Shown: positions 35,696 to 44,530, counted from the stretch's first letter. The stretch is 64,000 nucleotides of DNA from Anderseniella sp963698275 (GCA_963698275.1 CAVOQE010000001.1:620001-684000); one strand, 5' to 3'. A program made the numbers and translations. Notes: generated by a model not told the origin, from the sequence alone.

Positions 35696-36437
35696 GCTGC
35701 ATCTGTTGCGTGCCGACTGAGGCCATGACACCGGGCAGGCCGCCAAACCGGCGATTGCGATGTCTGAATGCAACAACCGCCTCTGTCAGCTCTTCGCCGG
35801 TGAAGTCGGGCCATAGTGTTTTGGTGAACCACAGCTCGGCATAGGCACTTTCCCAGAGCAGGAAATCCGACAGCCGCTGTTCGCCGCTGGTGCGGATCAA
35901 CAGGTCGATGTCGCGATACCCCGATCCGGTGGCGAGGGACTGCGACAGGGTATCGGCGGTCAAGGGGCCATTCCAGAATGCCCTGGCGGCTGCTTCCAGC
36001 AAGGCATGACGGCCGGAGAAGTCGATGGCGAGGCGGGCGTTGAGCATGGTGCCGGCAGCCGTGATTGCCTCGATTTTCTCGATGGCAGTAACTGTTGTGG
36101 CGGGCAGGCGGTCACGGCGTCCGATTACGGTCAGCCTGACACCGGCGTCGGCGAACGGCTGGGCCTGCATTGTCATATAGTGCTCGATGAGCTGCATCAT
36201 GCCATCAACCTCCGGCTTTGGCCGCTTCCAGTTGTCTGATGAGAACGCGTACATGGTCAGGGTATCGATGTTGAGACCGGGGGCCGCCATCATCACACGG
36301 CGCACCGCATCGACACCGGCATGATGGCCGTCGGTTCGGCTGAGGCCACGCTGCTCCCCCCAGCGGCCATTACCGTCCATGATGATGCCGACATGCAGGG
36401 GGGCAGGTGTGGTTTTGTCTTGCAGATTGCTTTGCAT
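35685..36437 (-). CDS. uppS: isoprenyl transferase (undecaprenyl diphosphate synthase family)
   Basis: A 250-residue cis-prenyltransferase that condenses isopentenyl diphosphate in Z configuration. Conserved parts are IIMDGNGRWGEQRGL (catalytic Asp), TMYAFSSDNWKRPKPEV and the C-terminal IDLLIRTSGEQRLSDFLLWE. ATG 36437 has AAGGA eight bases upstream. The usual alphaproteobacterial uppS sits next to cdsA and dxr. This one is instead the last gene of an operon with a winged-helix regulator and a membrane protein, so it may be a second, specialised paralogue with a different chain length. Its end overlaps the convergent flavoprotein gene by 11 bp. Confidence 0.88.
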   Translation of the reverse strand: MQSNLQDKTTPAPLHVGIIMDGNGRWGEQRGLSRTDGHHAGVDAVRRVMMAAPGLNIDTLTMYAFSSDNWKRPKPEVDGMMQLIEHYMTMQAQPFADAGVRLTVIGRRDRLPATTVTAIEKIEAITAAGTMLNARLAIDFSGRHALLEAAARAFWNGPLTADTLSQSLATGSGYRDIDLLIRTSGEQRLSDFLLWESAYAELWFTKTLWPDFTGEELTEAVVAFRHRNRRFGGLPGVMASVGTQQMQLTT

Positions 36438-36481
36438 TGTAAAGTTCCTTGTCAAATTTTTTTGGCAGATGGGGTTGGCGA

Positions 36482-36859
36482 TCAGGCGGGTTTGAGTTTG
36501 CCCGTACGGGATGGGACGGCAGCGGTTTCTTCGGCAGCAGAACTGGCATTTCGCACAACCTGCTCGAGGACGTTGAGGTATTCCAGAAATCGTTCGCGAC
36601 CGGCAGGGGTCAGGGCGCAGGAGGTGTGTGGGCGGTTGCCTTCATAGCCTTTGTGAACGGCCACGAGACCGGCCTCGGCAAGGACCTGCACATGGCGGGA
36701 CAGGTTGCCGTCGGTCAGTCCGCACAGTTTCTTCAACTCATTGAAGGCAAGGCCTTTCGGATGAGAGATCAGCGAAGTCATGACACTCAGCCGGGCTTTT
36801 TCATGGATTACCCGGTCCAGTCCGTCATAGGAAAACGGCGCATCACTTTTTGTCGGCAT
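36482..36859 (-). CDS. winged-helix transcriptional regulator
   Basis: A 125-residue protein with a single winged-helix domain: RLSVMTSLISHPKGLAFNEL, a recognition region LTDGNLSRHVQVLAEAGLVA and the wing GNRPHTSCALTPAGRERF. It resembles the ArsR/MarR-like group of one-domain repressors; no metal-binding Cys motif is visible. GGAG lies six bases before ATG 36859. The start overlaps the upstream membrane-protein gene by 17 bp and uppS follows after 44 bp, indicating a three-gene operon. Confidence 0.85.
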   Translation of the reverse strand: MPTKSDAPFSYDGLDRVIHEKARLSVMTSLISHPKGLAFNELKKLCGLTDGNLSRHVQVLAEAGLVAVHKGYEGNRPHTSCALTPAGRERFLEYLNVLEQVVRNASSAAEETAAVPSRTGKLKPA

Positions 36860-37463
36860 GGAATTCTCCATAGGCAAAATGCAGGACGCCGGCGAGTGCC
36901 AGCTGACCAAGTGTGAAGGGGATACCCATCAGCCAGGGCGACAGGGCAGATGCAGAACTGGCCAGCATCAAGACGGTGAAACCCGATATGAAATACCAGC
37001 CACCGATCCAGCGAACGGCACGCGGCAAAGAGCGGGCCCCGGCAAAGATGCCAAGCGCCAGGAACACCTGCCAGAGGCCGGGCAGCGTCCACAACGCGTC
37101 AGGGGCAAACGTCCAGATGACCAGGGTCGTGGCCAGACCGGCAAAGCCTGCAGGCAGGAACTGCTCAAAGGCATTCAGCACAATAGCATCGGCCAGTCCG
37201 CCATGATGGCGATGCGAGCGCGCATAAACTTCGGCCGAGATCAGACAGGCCGCAAGCGCTGCCGTAACCAGCCAGGTCACCACGTAGGCCGTATGATCGG
37301 CGGCAAGCAGGTCGGGCCATAACAACTGGGAAATTGTGGTCAGCGCCGCAAGGCCACCGCTCAACGCCATCACGGCGGGACCGAAGCCGCGAAACATGGT
37401 GCCGGCGGCAAGCTGGTTGCGCATATCGGATATATCCGCCAGGGCGCGATCGATGTCTTTCAT
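36843..37463 (-). CDS. integral membrane protein of unknown function
   Basis: A 206-residue protein with an N-terminal amphipathic stretch (MKDIDRALADISDMRNQLAA) and about six hydrophobic segments. It is the first gene of the operon with the winged-helix regulator and the uppS paralogue. Membrane proteins paired with such a one-domain regulator sometimes act as its sensor; that is inference. ATG 37463 preferred over an in-frame TTG at 37475. Confidence 0.7.
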   Translation of the reverse strand: MKDIDRALADISDMRNQLAAGTMFRGFGPAVMALSGGLAALTTISQLLWPDLLAADHTAYVVTWLVTAALAACLISAEVYARSHRHHGGLADAIVLNAFEQFLPAGFAGLATTLVIWTFAPDALWTLPGLWQVFLALGIFAGARSLPRAVRWIGGWYFISGFTVLMLASSASALSPWLMGIPFTLGQLALAGVLHFAYGEFHADKK

Positions 37464-37601
37464 CAGGGCATCCAATTAACTTTACAACGCAAAGTATATG
37501 GAAATGCAAAGTGAATGACAAGCAAAAATGCAGCCGGGACCGGACGATCATACCAGCCATGACCATCTCAACGTGAATTGCAAACGGGATTTGATTTTGG
37601 T

Positions 37602-38369
37602 TCAGCGCATGAAGCGGCTCAGGTGCGCGGACACCTCGTCTGCGGCCTCAACCAGGATCGAGTGCTTGTAGTGAGGCAGGATGATCAGTTCGGAATTGGG
37701 CAGTGCTGCATCAATCAGCCGGTTGAGGCGCGGGTTGCAGCCACCGTCATTCTCGCCGGTCAGAACCAGGGAGGGAGCGGTCACCTCATGCAGCCAGGGT
37801 GCCATTTCCGTTCCGGCATAGATGCGGAACACGTTCATGAAGATATCCGGATTGGTGTCGATGACCTGTTTCAACCGGCGCTCGACCAGGTCGGGATGGC
37901 TGTCGATGAATTCATCGGTGAACCAGCGCGCGGTCAGCGTTTCAAGTACCTGGGCGATGCCTTTTTCCTGCATCGCCGCGACCACACCCCAGACCTTCGC
38001 GCTGTCGTCTTCAGTCCGGAAGGCGGCGGTCGACAGAATACCCAGCGACAAGACCCGGTCAGGGTAGGCCCTTGCATAGGCGGGGCCGATCTGTCCGCCC
38101 AGGGAGTGTCCGGCGAAATGGGCTTTTTCAAATCCGGTCCGATGGCGCAACCGTTCCAGGTCGGCCACCAGTTCGTCCAGTCCGAATTCTCCATCGGGCA
38201 GGGGGGATGTGCCGTGGCCGCGCAGGTCGTAGCTGATAACGGTGAAGTGCGCACGCAGGGACGGCACCATGAAGCGCCAGGCATCGCGCGCAGCACCAAT
38301 ACCGTGGATGAGGAACAGCGGCGGCCCGGCGCCTTCGACGGTATAATCGCAGTCAATTGCAGCGGTCAT
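37602..38369 (-). CDS. alpha/beta hydrolase
   Basis: A 255-residue alpha/beta-hydrolase-fold enzyme. The oxyanion segment is FLIHGIGAARDAW, the nucleophile Ser lies in AGHSLGGQ (about residue 91), the acid in VLTGENDGG and the His in HYKHSILVE. The size and the neighbouring tautomerase and flavin monooxygenase suggest an enol-lactone or ring-fission hydrolase (3-oxoadipate enol-lactonase/meta-cleavage type). Three bases separate it from the tautomerase gene. Confidence 0.85.
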   Translation of the reverse strand: MTAAIDCDYTVEGAGPPLFLIHGIGAARDAWRFMVPSLRAHFTVISYDLRGHGTSPLPDGEFGLDELVADLERLRHRTGFEKAHFAGHSLGGQIGPAYARAYPDRVLSLGILSTAAFRTEDDSAKVWGVVAAMQEKGIAQVLETLTARWFTDEFIDSHPDLVERRLKQVIDTNPDIFMNVFRIYAGTEMAPWLHEVTAPSLVLTGENDGGCNPRLNRLIDAALPNSELIILPHYKHSILVEAADEVSAHLSRFMR

Positions 38370-38372
38370 GTT

Positions 38373-38567
38373 TCACCCAGGGTACTTGTCGACGCCGAGC
38401 TCACCGCCAAAGCCCCAGTCTTCCTTTTCCACGTCGGACAGCACAACCCAGACCGCTTGCGGATTGGCCCCGGTGGTTTTGACCATGGCATCGGTGAGTG
38501 CTTCGACAAGTTCACGCTTTTGTTGGCGCGAGCGGCCCTTGAACATTTCAACCCGGATTATCGGCAT
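38373..38567 (-). CDS. 4-oxalocrotonate tautomerase family protein
   Basis: A 64-residue tautomerase. The catalytic Pro follows the initiator Met (MPIIRVEMF), and the family segment RELVEALTDAMVKTTGANPQ is present. The C-terminal half (VWVVLSDVEKEDWGFGGEL) fits the tautomerase group used in degradation of aromatic and related compounds. The start is chosen so that Pro becomes residue 1 after Met removal. It lies between the LLM monooxygenase gene (10-bp gap) and the hydrolase gene. Confidence 0.85.
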   Translation of the reverse strand: MPIIRVEMFKGRSRQQKRELVEALTDAMVKTTGANPQAVWVVLSDVEKEDWGFGGELGVDKYPG

Positions 38568-38577
38568 ATGAGGTTTC

Positions 38578-39612
38578 CTATTCTGCAGCCAGTGTGGTGC
38601 GATCTGTGAAGTGCGGCATGACATCTTCGGCAAATTGCTGGATGCAGTCCAGCGTTTCAGATTGCGAAGCGCCGAAATTGATATTGAGGATGACCCGGTC
38701 GACACCGGCATCGGCATAAGGGGCCAGCTTGTCGATCATTTCCTGCGGCGTGCAGATCAGCAGGCTGTTGGCCAGTTCGTCGATGGCCTGCTTGCGCGGC
38801 AGTGGTCTGATCATGCCGTTGTCGACAAGGCCGGGACCGGTGAAGACATTGTCGAAGCGGCTGTAATAGTCGTTGGCCTGCTCGATCTTCGCCTGACGAT
38901 CCGCGCGTGATTTGCAGATGAAACCGACACGCGACAGGGACAAGGTGAGGTGCTTGCCGTCTTCACCCATTTCCGCCTTGGCGGTCTTGTGGGCGGCCAC
39001 CTGGTCCAGCATCATCTGGTGGCTGCCGGACAGCGGTGTCGTCTGGATGTGGAAGCCGCGTTTGGTGCAGGCATGAATGCCCGGCGGCACCATGACGGCC
39101 ATCATGATCTGCGGCGCGCGCACCGGCCTCGGCATTATGGTGATCGGATCAAACTTGTAGTATTTGCCGTCCCAGGAAACCTCTTCTTTACTCAGCAGGG
39201 CCTGCAGGACATTGAGCGCCTCGTCGAACCTTTCACGGGAGGTGTCGAGCGGCACGCCCAGTCTGTCCATTTCGAAGCCGAAGGCACCCCGGCCAACGCC
39301 GAGCATCAGACGGCCATTGGTGAAAATGTCGGCACAGACGACCTCGCCGGCATAAATCCGCATGTCATGCAGCGGCAGCACGACGACAGAGGTCAGAATT
39401 TTGATCCGTTGCGTGTGGCCGGCAATCTTCACGGCAAACTGCAAGGGTGCCGGCAGCATCAGTATATTGATCAGGTGATGCTCGGTGAGTGATACGGCGT
39501 CAAACCCGGTCCGGTCCGCCAGCACCGCCTGTTCAAGCATGTCCGCATAGACCTGATCACCGCCGTAAGCTTTGTCGGGATAGTAGGCTGAAAGCTGAAT
39601 TGAGAAATCCAT
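38578..39612 (-). CDS. LLM class flavin-dependent oxidoreductase
   Basis: A 344-residue luciferase-like monooxygenase with a TIM barrel using reduced FMN or F420. Typical parts are DAVSLTEHHLINILMLPAPL, ILTSVVVLPLHDMRIYAGEV and GRLMLGVGRGAFGFEMDRLG. It starts the operon with the tautomerase and the hydrolase, which suggests oxidation of a cyclic ketone or ring compound followed by isomerisation and hydrolysis (inference). It diverges from a LysR gene; a 19-bp palindrome lies in the 104-bp gap. Confidence 0.88.
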   Translation of the reverse strand: MDFSIQLSAYYPDKAYGGDQVYADMLEQAVLADRTGFDAVSLTEHHLINILMLPAPLQFAVKIAGHTQRIKILTSVVVLPLHDMRIYAGEVVCADIFTNGRLMLGVGRGAFGFEMDRLGVPLDTSRERFDEALNVLQALLSKEEVSWDGKYYKFDPITIMPRPVRAPQIMMAVMVPPGIHACTKRGFHIQTTPLSGSHQMMLDQVAAHKTAKAEMGEDGKHLTLSLSRVGFICKSRADRQAKIEQANDYYSRFDNVFTGPGLVDNGMIRPLPRKQAIDELANSLLICTPQEMIDKLAPYADAGVDRVILNINFGASQSETLDCIQQFAEDVMPHFTDRTTLAAE

Positions 39613-39690
39613 CGCACGGCTCTCAGGTTGATATTTGCACCATGATGCCGCGCGCAAGTGATCTCGTAAAACGAATTATATTTGACATGT

Positions 39691-39709
39691 AATTCGAATT
39701 TATCGAATT
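39691..39709. promoter_or_regulatory. palindrome between divergent LysR and LLM operons
   Basis: AATTCGA-ATTTA-TCGAATT: perfect seven-base arms around a five-base spacer, ending eight bases before the LysR start. Position and size fit a LysR-type autoregulatory and activation site (T-N11-A class). Confidence 0.6.
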
Positions 39710-39716
39710 TGCTGAC

Positions 39717-40548
39717 ATGAACCTGACGAGCACTGAAAACCTTCCTGGCGGTCGTTCAGACAGGCAATCTGAACAAGGCAGCCGACCTCATGAACGTCAC
39801 CCAGTCCACGATTACGGCCAGACTTGACGCACTGGACACCGAACTGGGCCAGGCTCTGCTGGTGCGCTCGCGAAAAGGAGCGCAACTGACCAAGGCAGGC
39901 TTTGCATTCCAGCGTCATGCGGAACTGATGGTGACAACCTGGGAGCAGGGGCGCAAGGCGGTCGGGTTGCCCAGCGGGTTTTCCGGCATGGTCTCGCTGG
40001 CCACACACATTGAATTATGGACAGGGCTGGGCGAGCGCTGGATTGACCTGGCTCAGGCGTTGCAGAAGGACGTTGCATTCGAGGCATGGCCGGGCGGCCA
40101 CGCTGAAATAAGCCGTTGGCTCAATAGCGGACTGGTGGATGCCGCCATCACGCTACTACCTGTCACCGGTGATGATATTACGTCCAGCGAACTCAGCCGC
40201 GACCGGCTGGTGCAGGTATCCAGCGAGCCCCGCACGGCAATGGAGTGGGACGATAAATACATATTTGTGGACCTGGGGGCGGACTTCCGGCGTCAGCACT
40301 CTCTCGCCTGGCCAATCGACAACACGGCCCGAACTGCATTTGGCTCAAGCGGTTGGGCGCTGGACTATCTGTTGCGCAAAGGCGGCTCCGCCTACCTGCC
40401 GTGGCGGATGTGTGCGCCTCACATTGAGGCTGGCCGGCTGCATGTTGTGCAAGATGTGCCGGAGTTTTCACGCGCCGTCTATGTCAACTGGCGCCGGGCA
40501 AGCGCGCAGGAACACCCGTGGCTGGCGCACATTCACCAGTGCATCTGA
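39717..40548 (+). CDS. LysR family regulator, probable N-terminal frameshift
   Basis: From ATG 39790 a 252-residue LysR-type frame is open, but it begins in the middle of the helix-turn-helix (MNVTQSTITARLDALDTELG). The missing half, LKTFLAVVQTGNLNKAADL, lies in the same frame upstream, cut off from ATG 39717 (MNLTS) by a single extra A at 39732. Removing that base gives a normal 276-residue LysR protein with an intact DNA-binding domain. It probably controls the divergent LLM/tautomerase/hydrolase operon. Confidence 0.75.
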
Positions 40549-40582
40549 GCGACCGTCGCCAGACCGATAGCGGTATCTGAGT

Positions 40583-41575
40583 TCAGATCCATTTGAGTTT
40601 TCGAAATATCCAGATTTGCGCGATGAGAATGATCACCATGAGCAGGCAGGTGATCCAGAACGCTGCGGTACTGTCCACACCTGGCATGCCGCCCACATTG
40701 ATGCCCAGGAGTCCGGTGAAAAATGACAAGGGTAGAAAGATCGCGGCGATGATCGAGATAACATACATGTTGTTGTTCATTTTCTCGGCCAGCTTGTTTG
40801 AAATGTCATCCTTGATGACCAGACCGCGTTCGCGAATGGCATCCAGTTCCTCGACCAGCCGTTGCTGACGATCCATCGTCTCTCGTAGTGACGGTTTGAC
40901 TTCCTCCGGCATCCAGCTGGGAGGATCGGCGAGCATGGCCGCCAGCGCTTCTCGCTGTGGTGCCATGAACCGGCGAATTTCAATTGCATCCTTGCGAATA
41001 TCTCCCAGTTCGCGACGCAGGTCGCCGGCAGCAGCATCTTCTGCCCGTAACTCGACGGCATCCAGCTTCTCTTCGTACTCGGTAACGCATCCAGCCATTT
41101 GAGAAATGAGGCGAGACACAACTGTTTCAAACAGGGCGGCCACGCTGACTGGTCCGGTGCCATGCTCTGTCAGTTCCTGGAAAATCTGCCGGGGCGCGAA
41201 CAGGCGGCGATGACGCAAGGTGATCAAACGCTCGCCATCGCTCCACAGTCTGATGGCCACCATGTCATCAGGGTTCTCCCCCTCGTTCTGGTTGATCCCG
41301 CGCAGGATGGCAATGTAGCCGCGCTTGCCCCGGAATACCCGGGGCCTGGATTCTTCGGTGGTAATGGCATCTACGGTCACGGGAGTAAGGCCGCTTTCTT
41401 CACGCAGCCATTTCAGCGCCTCGGGTACTGCTCGATCGAGGTGAATCCAGATCGGTCCATCCTTGGACTGCCACTTACGAACTTCTTTCCAGCCAATAGG
41501 CTTTGCTCCTCCCTTGCCATCCAGTATGCAGGCGGAAATCAAACCGTTTTCATTTGGGATCGACATCTGGTTCAC
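40583..41575 (-). CDS. CorA/ZntB family divalent metal transporter
   Basis: A 330-residue CorA-superfamily membrane protein with a large cytoplasmic N-terminal funnel domain, a long helix (EYEEKLDAVELRAEDA onward) and two C-terminal membrane helices. The loop motif reads GINVGG, the ZntB-type variant of the CorA GMN signature, so zinc is a likely cargo. Start is GTG 41575, overlapping the stop of the MscS gene (GTGA); ATG 41566 is the alternative. It is the last gene of the RimK operon. Confidence 0.85.
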   Translation of the reverse strand: MNQMSIPNENGLISACILDGKGGAKPIGWKEVRKWQSKDGPIWIHLDRAVPEALKWLREESGLTPVTVDAITTEESRPRVFRGKRGYIAILRGINQNEGENPDDMVAIRLWSDGERLITLRHRRLFAPRQIFQELTEHGTGPVSVAALFETVVSRLISQMAGCVTEYEEKLDAVELRAEDAAAGDLRRELGDIRKDAIEIRRFMAPQREALAAMLADPPSWMPEEVKPSLRETMDRQQRLVEELDAIRERGLVIKDDISNKLAEKMNNNMYVISIIAAIFLPLSFFTGLLGINVGGMPGVDSTAAFWITCLLMVIILIAQIWIFRKLKWI

Positions 41576-43437
41576 CGTTTTCTGGTTTTACTGGCTTTGG
41601 TGGAAGTTCTGGACTTGTCTGCCAGGTGGGCCCGCCAATTTTGCGCCTCTATGAAGATGCGCCCGATATTGGGGTGGCTGGCCTTGATGCTGGTTTCCAG
41701 ATCCGACACCGCCTGTTCCACCTGCACCGAATCCAGCGTGTCGGTGAAGTCGAGACTCAGGTTCAGCAAGATCTCGTCGGAGCTCGTGGGGACTGTCACA
41801 ACTTCGTTGATACGCAATATGCGTTCGTCTTCCATGGCAATCAGCCGTATGTCTTCTATAATGTCGGGATCTGCGTTTTCATTAAAGGAGGCTATTGGTG
41901 TTGGCCCGTCCTTGTCGGCACTTTGCTCAAGCGAGAGTGGCGCAGATGTCTTGAGATGCAGGTCACGCTGCGGGTAAGGTATCTCGATACCGTGTTTGTG
42001 GAACTCACGCCAGACGGCCAGCAGGTATTCGCTTGCGACATTGGATACGCCGTTGGCAGGATCGCTGATCCAGAAGCGAGTTTCAAGATCGACCGATGAA
42101 TCTCCAAAATTTCGCAACAGTACAGTCGGTGCCGGTATTGCGACGATCCGCTTTATCCCCTGGGTCGCTTCAAGCATAAGTTCCATTGCCTTGGGCACGT
42201 CGGAATCATAGTGAACCCCGACCATGACCTTGCGCCGAACGGTCTTGTCGGAGTGTGTCCAGTTTACAACTCGGTTGATGATGAATTCTTCATTGGGGAT
42301 CAGATGTTCGGTACCGTCGCGGGTTCGAACCGACGTATACCGGGCACCCAGGCTGGCCACCCAACCATAAGTACCAACTAACTCAACCACGTCACCGGGC
42401 TTTATTGAACGGTCCATCAGCAGGATAATGCCGCTGATCAGGTTGGACACAATCTTCTGCAAGCCGAATCCGATACCGACACCCACTGCGCCGGAAAATA
42501 CAGCCAGTGCGGTCAGATCGATGCCCACTACGTTGAGGGCGATCACAACGGCCAGGAAAAGCAGGGTAAACCGCCCGAGTTGGCTGATCAGCACTTGCAC
42601 GGAGGGCGTCAGGTTGCGGGAGCTGCTTACCCTGGCCTGCAGAACCTTCGACCCGGCCGAGGCAGTCCACAGCAAGATAGCAGCAGTCAGCCCGCCTTTC
42701 AGAACCAGATAGGCCGTTACCTTGGTTCCGCCAATGGTCGTACCGATCGAATCGAGCATGGCAATGGTGGGATTGAGCAACCGCATGATGCTGAGAGCGG
42801 CGATCAGCCACATACCGATCGCAAAAGCCTTTGACCAGAACGGGTCTGACACAGCGCTCGAGAATATCCTGATAAATATCCAGGCATTCAGGAGGCTGGC
42901 GGCAATTCTGACCACATAATGATTGATTGAGAACCCGGTCAGAACCAGGGTTGCGATCCATAGTCCGATAATGCAGGCGGCAAATGGCATGAGTCCGCGA
43001 AGTACGCGCCGCAACCGGTCAAATACAGGAAACTTTTCTTCCCGCCAGATGTGGTCAAAAACCAATTTGGCATAGTCGCGCAACAAAAAGGACGCAACAG
43101 CTACGGCGGCGATAACGGCCAGTTGCATCGGTCCCTGGTATGAGAAAAGCTGGTAGTACAGGATGGTGTAGAGTTCCTGCAGATGAGCCACGATCGGCGA
43201 CAGGGTCTCGGTTACATTTTCCGCTATTTTTTCCGCTGTCTCTGGTTCAACGGCAACGGGCTCAACGGCAACAGGCTCAACTGTAGCAGGTACAGCGGTA
43301 GCAGGTGCAGTGGTAGCAGGTACAGCGGTAGCAGGTGCAGTGGTAGCAGGTGCGGCGGTCGCTGGAGCAGCGGTAGCCGGTGCAGCAGTAGCCGGTTCAG
43401 CGGCATCTGCCTGGGCGATCAGTGTCGGATCTGTCAT
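41572..43437 (-). CDS. MscS family mechanosensitive ion channel with Pro/Ala repeat N terminus
   Basis: A 621-residue inner-membrane channel. An N-terminal low-complexity part (residues 15-65) consists of PATAA/PATAV-type pentapeptides and then PVAVE repeats. Several membrane helices follow, then the MscS pore and beta domains: LTALAVFSGAVGVGIGFGLQ, KIVSNLISGIILLMDRSIKP and GDVVELVGTYGWV. The C-terminal alpha-beta domain ends in a basic tail. MscS channels open under membrane tension and release solutes. I start at ATG 43437; an in-frame TTG at 43512 would overlap the preceding gene. It overlaps the ZntB gene by four bases. Confidence 0.9.
   Translation of the reverse strand: MTDPTLIAQADAAEPATAAPATAAPATAAPATTAPATAVPATTAPATAVPATVEPVAVEPVAVEPETAEKIAENVTETLSPIVAHLQELYTILYYQLFSYQGPMQLAVIAAVAVASFLLRDYAKLVFDHIWREEKFPVFDRLRRVLRGLMPFAACIIGLWIATLVLTGFSINHYVVRIAASLLNAWIFIRIFSSAVSDPFWSKAFAIGMWLIAALSIMRLLNPTIAMLDSIGTTIGGTKVTAYLVLKGGLTAAILLWTASAGSKVLQARVSSSRNLTPSVQVLISQLGRFTLLFLAVVIALNVVGIDLTALAVFSGAVGVGIGFGLQKIVSNLISGIILLMDRSIKPGDVVELVGTYGWVASLGARYTSVRTRDGTEHLIPNEEFIINRVVNWTHSDKTVRRKVMVGVHYDSDVPKAMELMLEATQGIKRIVAIPAPTVLLRNFGDSSVDLETRFWISDPANGVSNVASEYLLAVWREFHKHGIEIPYPQRDLHLKTSAPLSLEQSADKDGPTPIASFNENADPDIIEDIRLIAMEDERILRINEVVTVPTSSDEILLNLSLDFTDTLDSVQVEQAVSDLETSIKASHPNIGRIFIEAQNWRAHLADKSRTSTKASKTRKR
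43243..43395. repeat. 15-bp tandem repeat in the MscS-family gene
   Basis: About ten imperfect 15-bp units encode PATAA, PATTA, PATAV and finally PVAVE. The unit length is a multiple of three, so gain or loss of units changes the length of the N-terminal tether without breaking the frame. Confidence 0.8.
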
Positions 43438-43489
43438 GCGTGGTTGGCTCCAGTTGTTGAGGGGAGAGGAAATTTCTGTTGGACGCCGC

Positions 43490-44530
43490 CTAAATGATTT
43501 CGTCTTCGTCAAATAGCGGATCGGTTTTCAACTGAGCCGACAGGTGCGCGGCGGCTGTGTTCGGGGTTTCATGTTCCGGCAGGGCGACATGAAAAAGTGC
43601 ATCGCCCTCATTTACGACGGGCAAATTGGTGCGACCCACAATGATGCCGCTCAGGTCACTTTTGACCTCAATTTCCATCTCACCAAACGGATCTGAAATA
43701 ATCCCCAATGTCTCGCCGGGAACAACCGTTTCTCCGGTTGGTTTGATCGTCCGGAGCAGGCCGCCAACTGGCGCACGCAGCCACCTGCTCGATGAGGTGT
43801 GCACAGGTGTTCCAGACGCCTTGGGGATACCTTTGGCTGCCACCATCCCCAGTGCATGCATCACTCGAAGTATCCCTGATACCCCGGCCCGGGCAGAAAG
43901 CTCATCAAATCGCAGGCCTTCACCGGCTTCATAGAGCAAGACATCGACACCTGCGGCACCGGCAGATTGACGGAGAGACCCCTCCCTCATACTGGAGGTA
44001 ATGACCACAGGTGCGCCGAATACATCGGCCAGTTGCATTGTTTCAGTTGCCGAAGGTGAAACCCTGATTTGCGGAATGTTGGTGCGGTGGATGGCAGCAG
44101 AATGTAAATCGATGCCGAAATCCGAGCGTCCGACGATTTCACGCATGAACAGATGTGCCAGACGGCTTGCCAGGGATCCGGTCTCGTTTCCCGGAAACGA
44201 CCTGTTGAGATCGCGCCGGTCGGGCAGATAACGCGAACGATTGATAAACCCGAAGGAATTGACGATCGGCACTACCAGCAAGGTGCCTCGAAGCGCGTCA
44301 AGCTGCGGGGCGCGTAACAGACGCCTTGCGATCTCGACACCCATGACTTCGTCGCCATGCACTGCTGCGCTGACGAAGAGAGTTGGGCCGGGCCGCGACC
44401 CGTGCACCACGTGCACGGACATAGTGACCGGTGTGTGATCGGACAACACGCTGACTGGAAGATCGATCGTCTGCCGCGCGCCAGGCAAAATTTGAACGTT
44501 GCCGAGCGCGAACGGCGTGCGTTTTGCCAT
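43490..44530 (-). CDS. M14-type succinylglutamate desuccinylase/aspartoacylase family protein
   Basis: A 346-residue zinc carboxypeptidase-fold deacylase. Zinc ligands appear as His and Glu in AVHGDEVMG and His in GIDLHSAAIH; substrate-binding Arg/Asn residues lie in DRRDLNRSFPG. The C-terminal third (APVGGLLRTIKPTGETVVPG, with VPGETLGIISDPFGE) is a barrel-sandwich domain seen in this subfamily. Members hydrolyse N-acyl amino acids or small peptides. The ATG shares one base with the rimK stop codon (TGATG), so synthesis is coupled to the ligase. Confidence 0.85.
   Translation of the reverse strand: MAKRTPFALGNVQILPGARQTIDLPVSVLSDHTPVTMSVHVVHGSRPGPTLFVSAAVHGDEVMGVEIARRLLRAPQLDALRGTLLVVPIVNSFGFINRSRYLPDRRDLNRSFPGNETGSLASRLAHLFMREIVGRSDFGIDLHSAAIHRTNIPQIRVSPSATETMQLADVFGAPVVITSSMREGSLRQSAGAAGVDVLLYEAGEGLRFDELSARAGVSGILRVMHALGMVAAKGIPKASGTPVHTSSSRWLRAPVGGLLRTIKPTGETVVPGETLGIISDPFGEMEIEVKSDLSGIIVGRTNLPVVNEGDALFHVALPEHETPNTAAAHLSAQLKTDPLFDEDEII

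Noticed and set aside
37578..38609. 343-codon plus-strand frame
   Set aside because: Antisense shadow of the hydrolase and tautomerase genes.
43243..43395. Possible CRISPR-like array
   Set aside because: The 15-bp units are contiguous, without spacers, and encode an in-frame Pro/Ala repeat.
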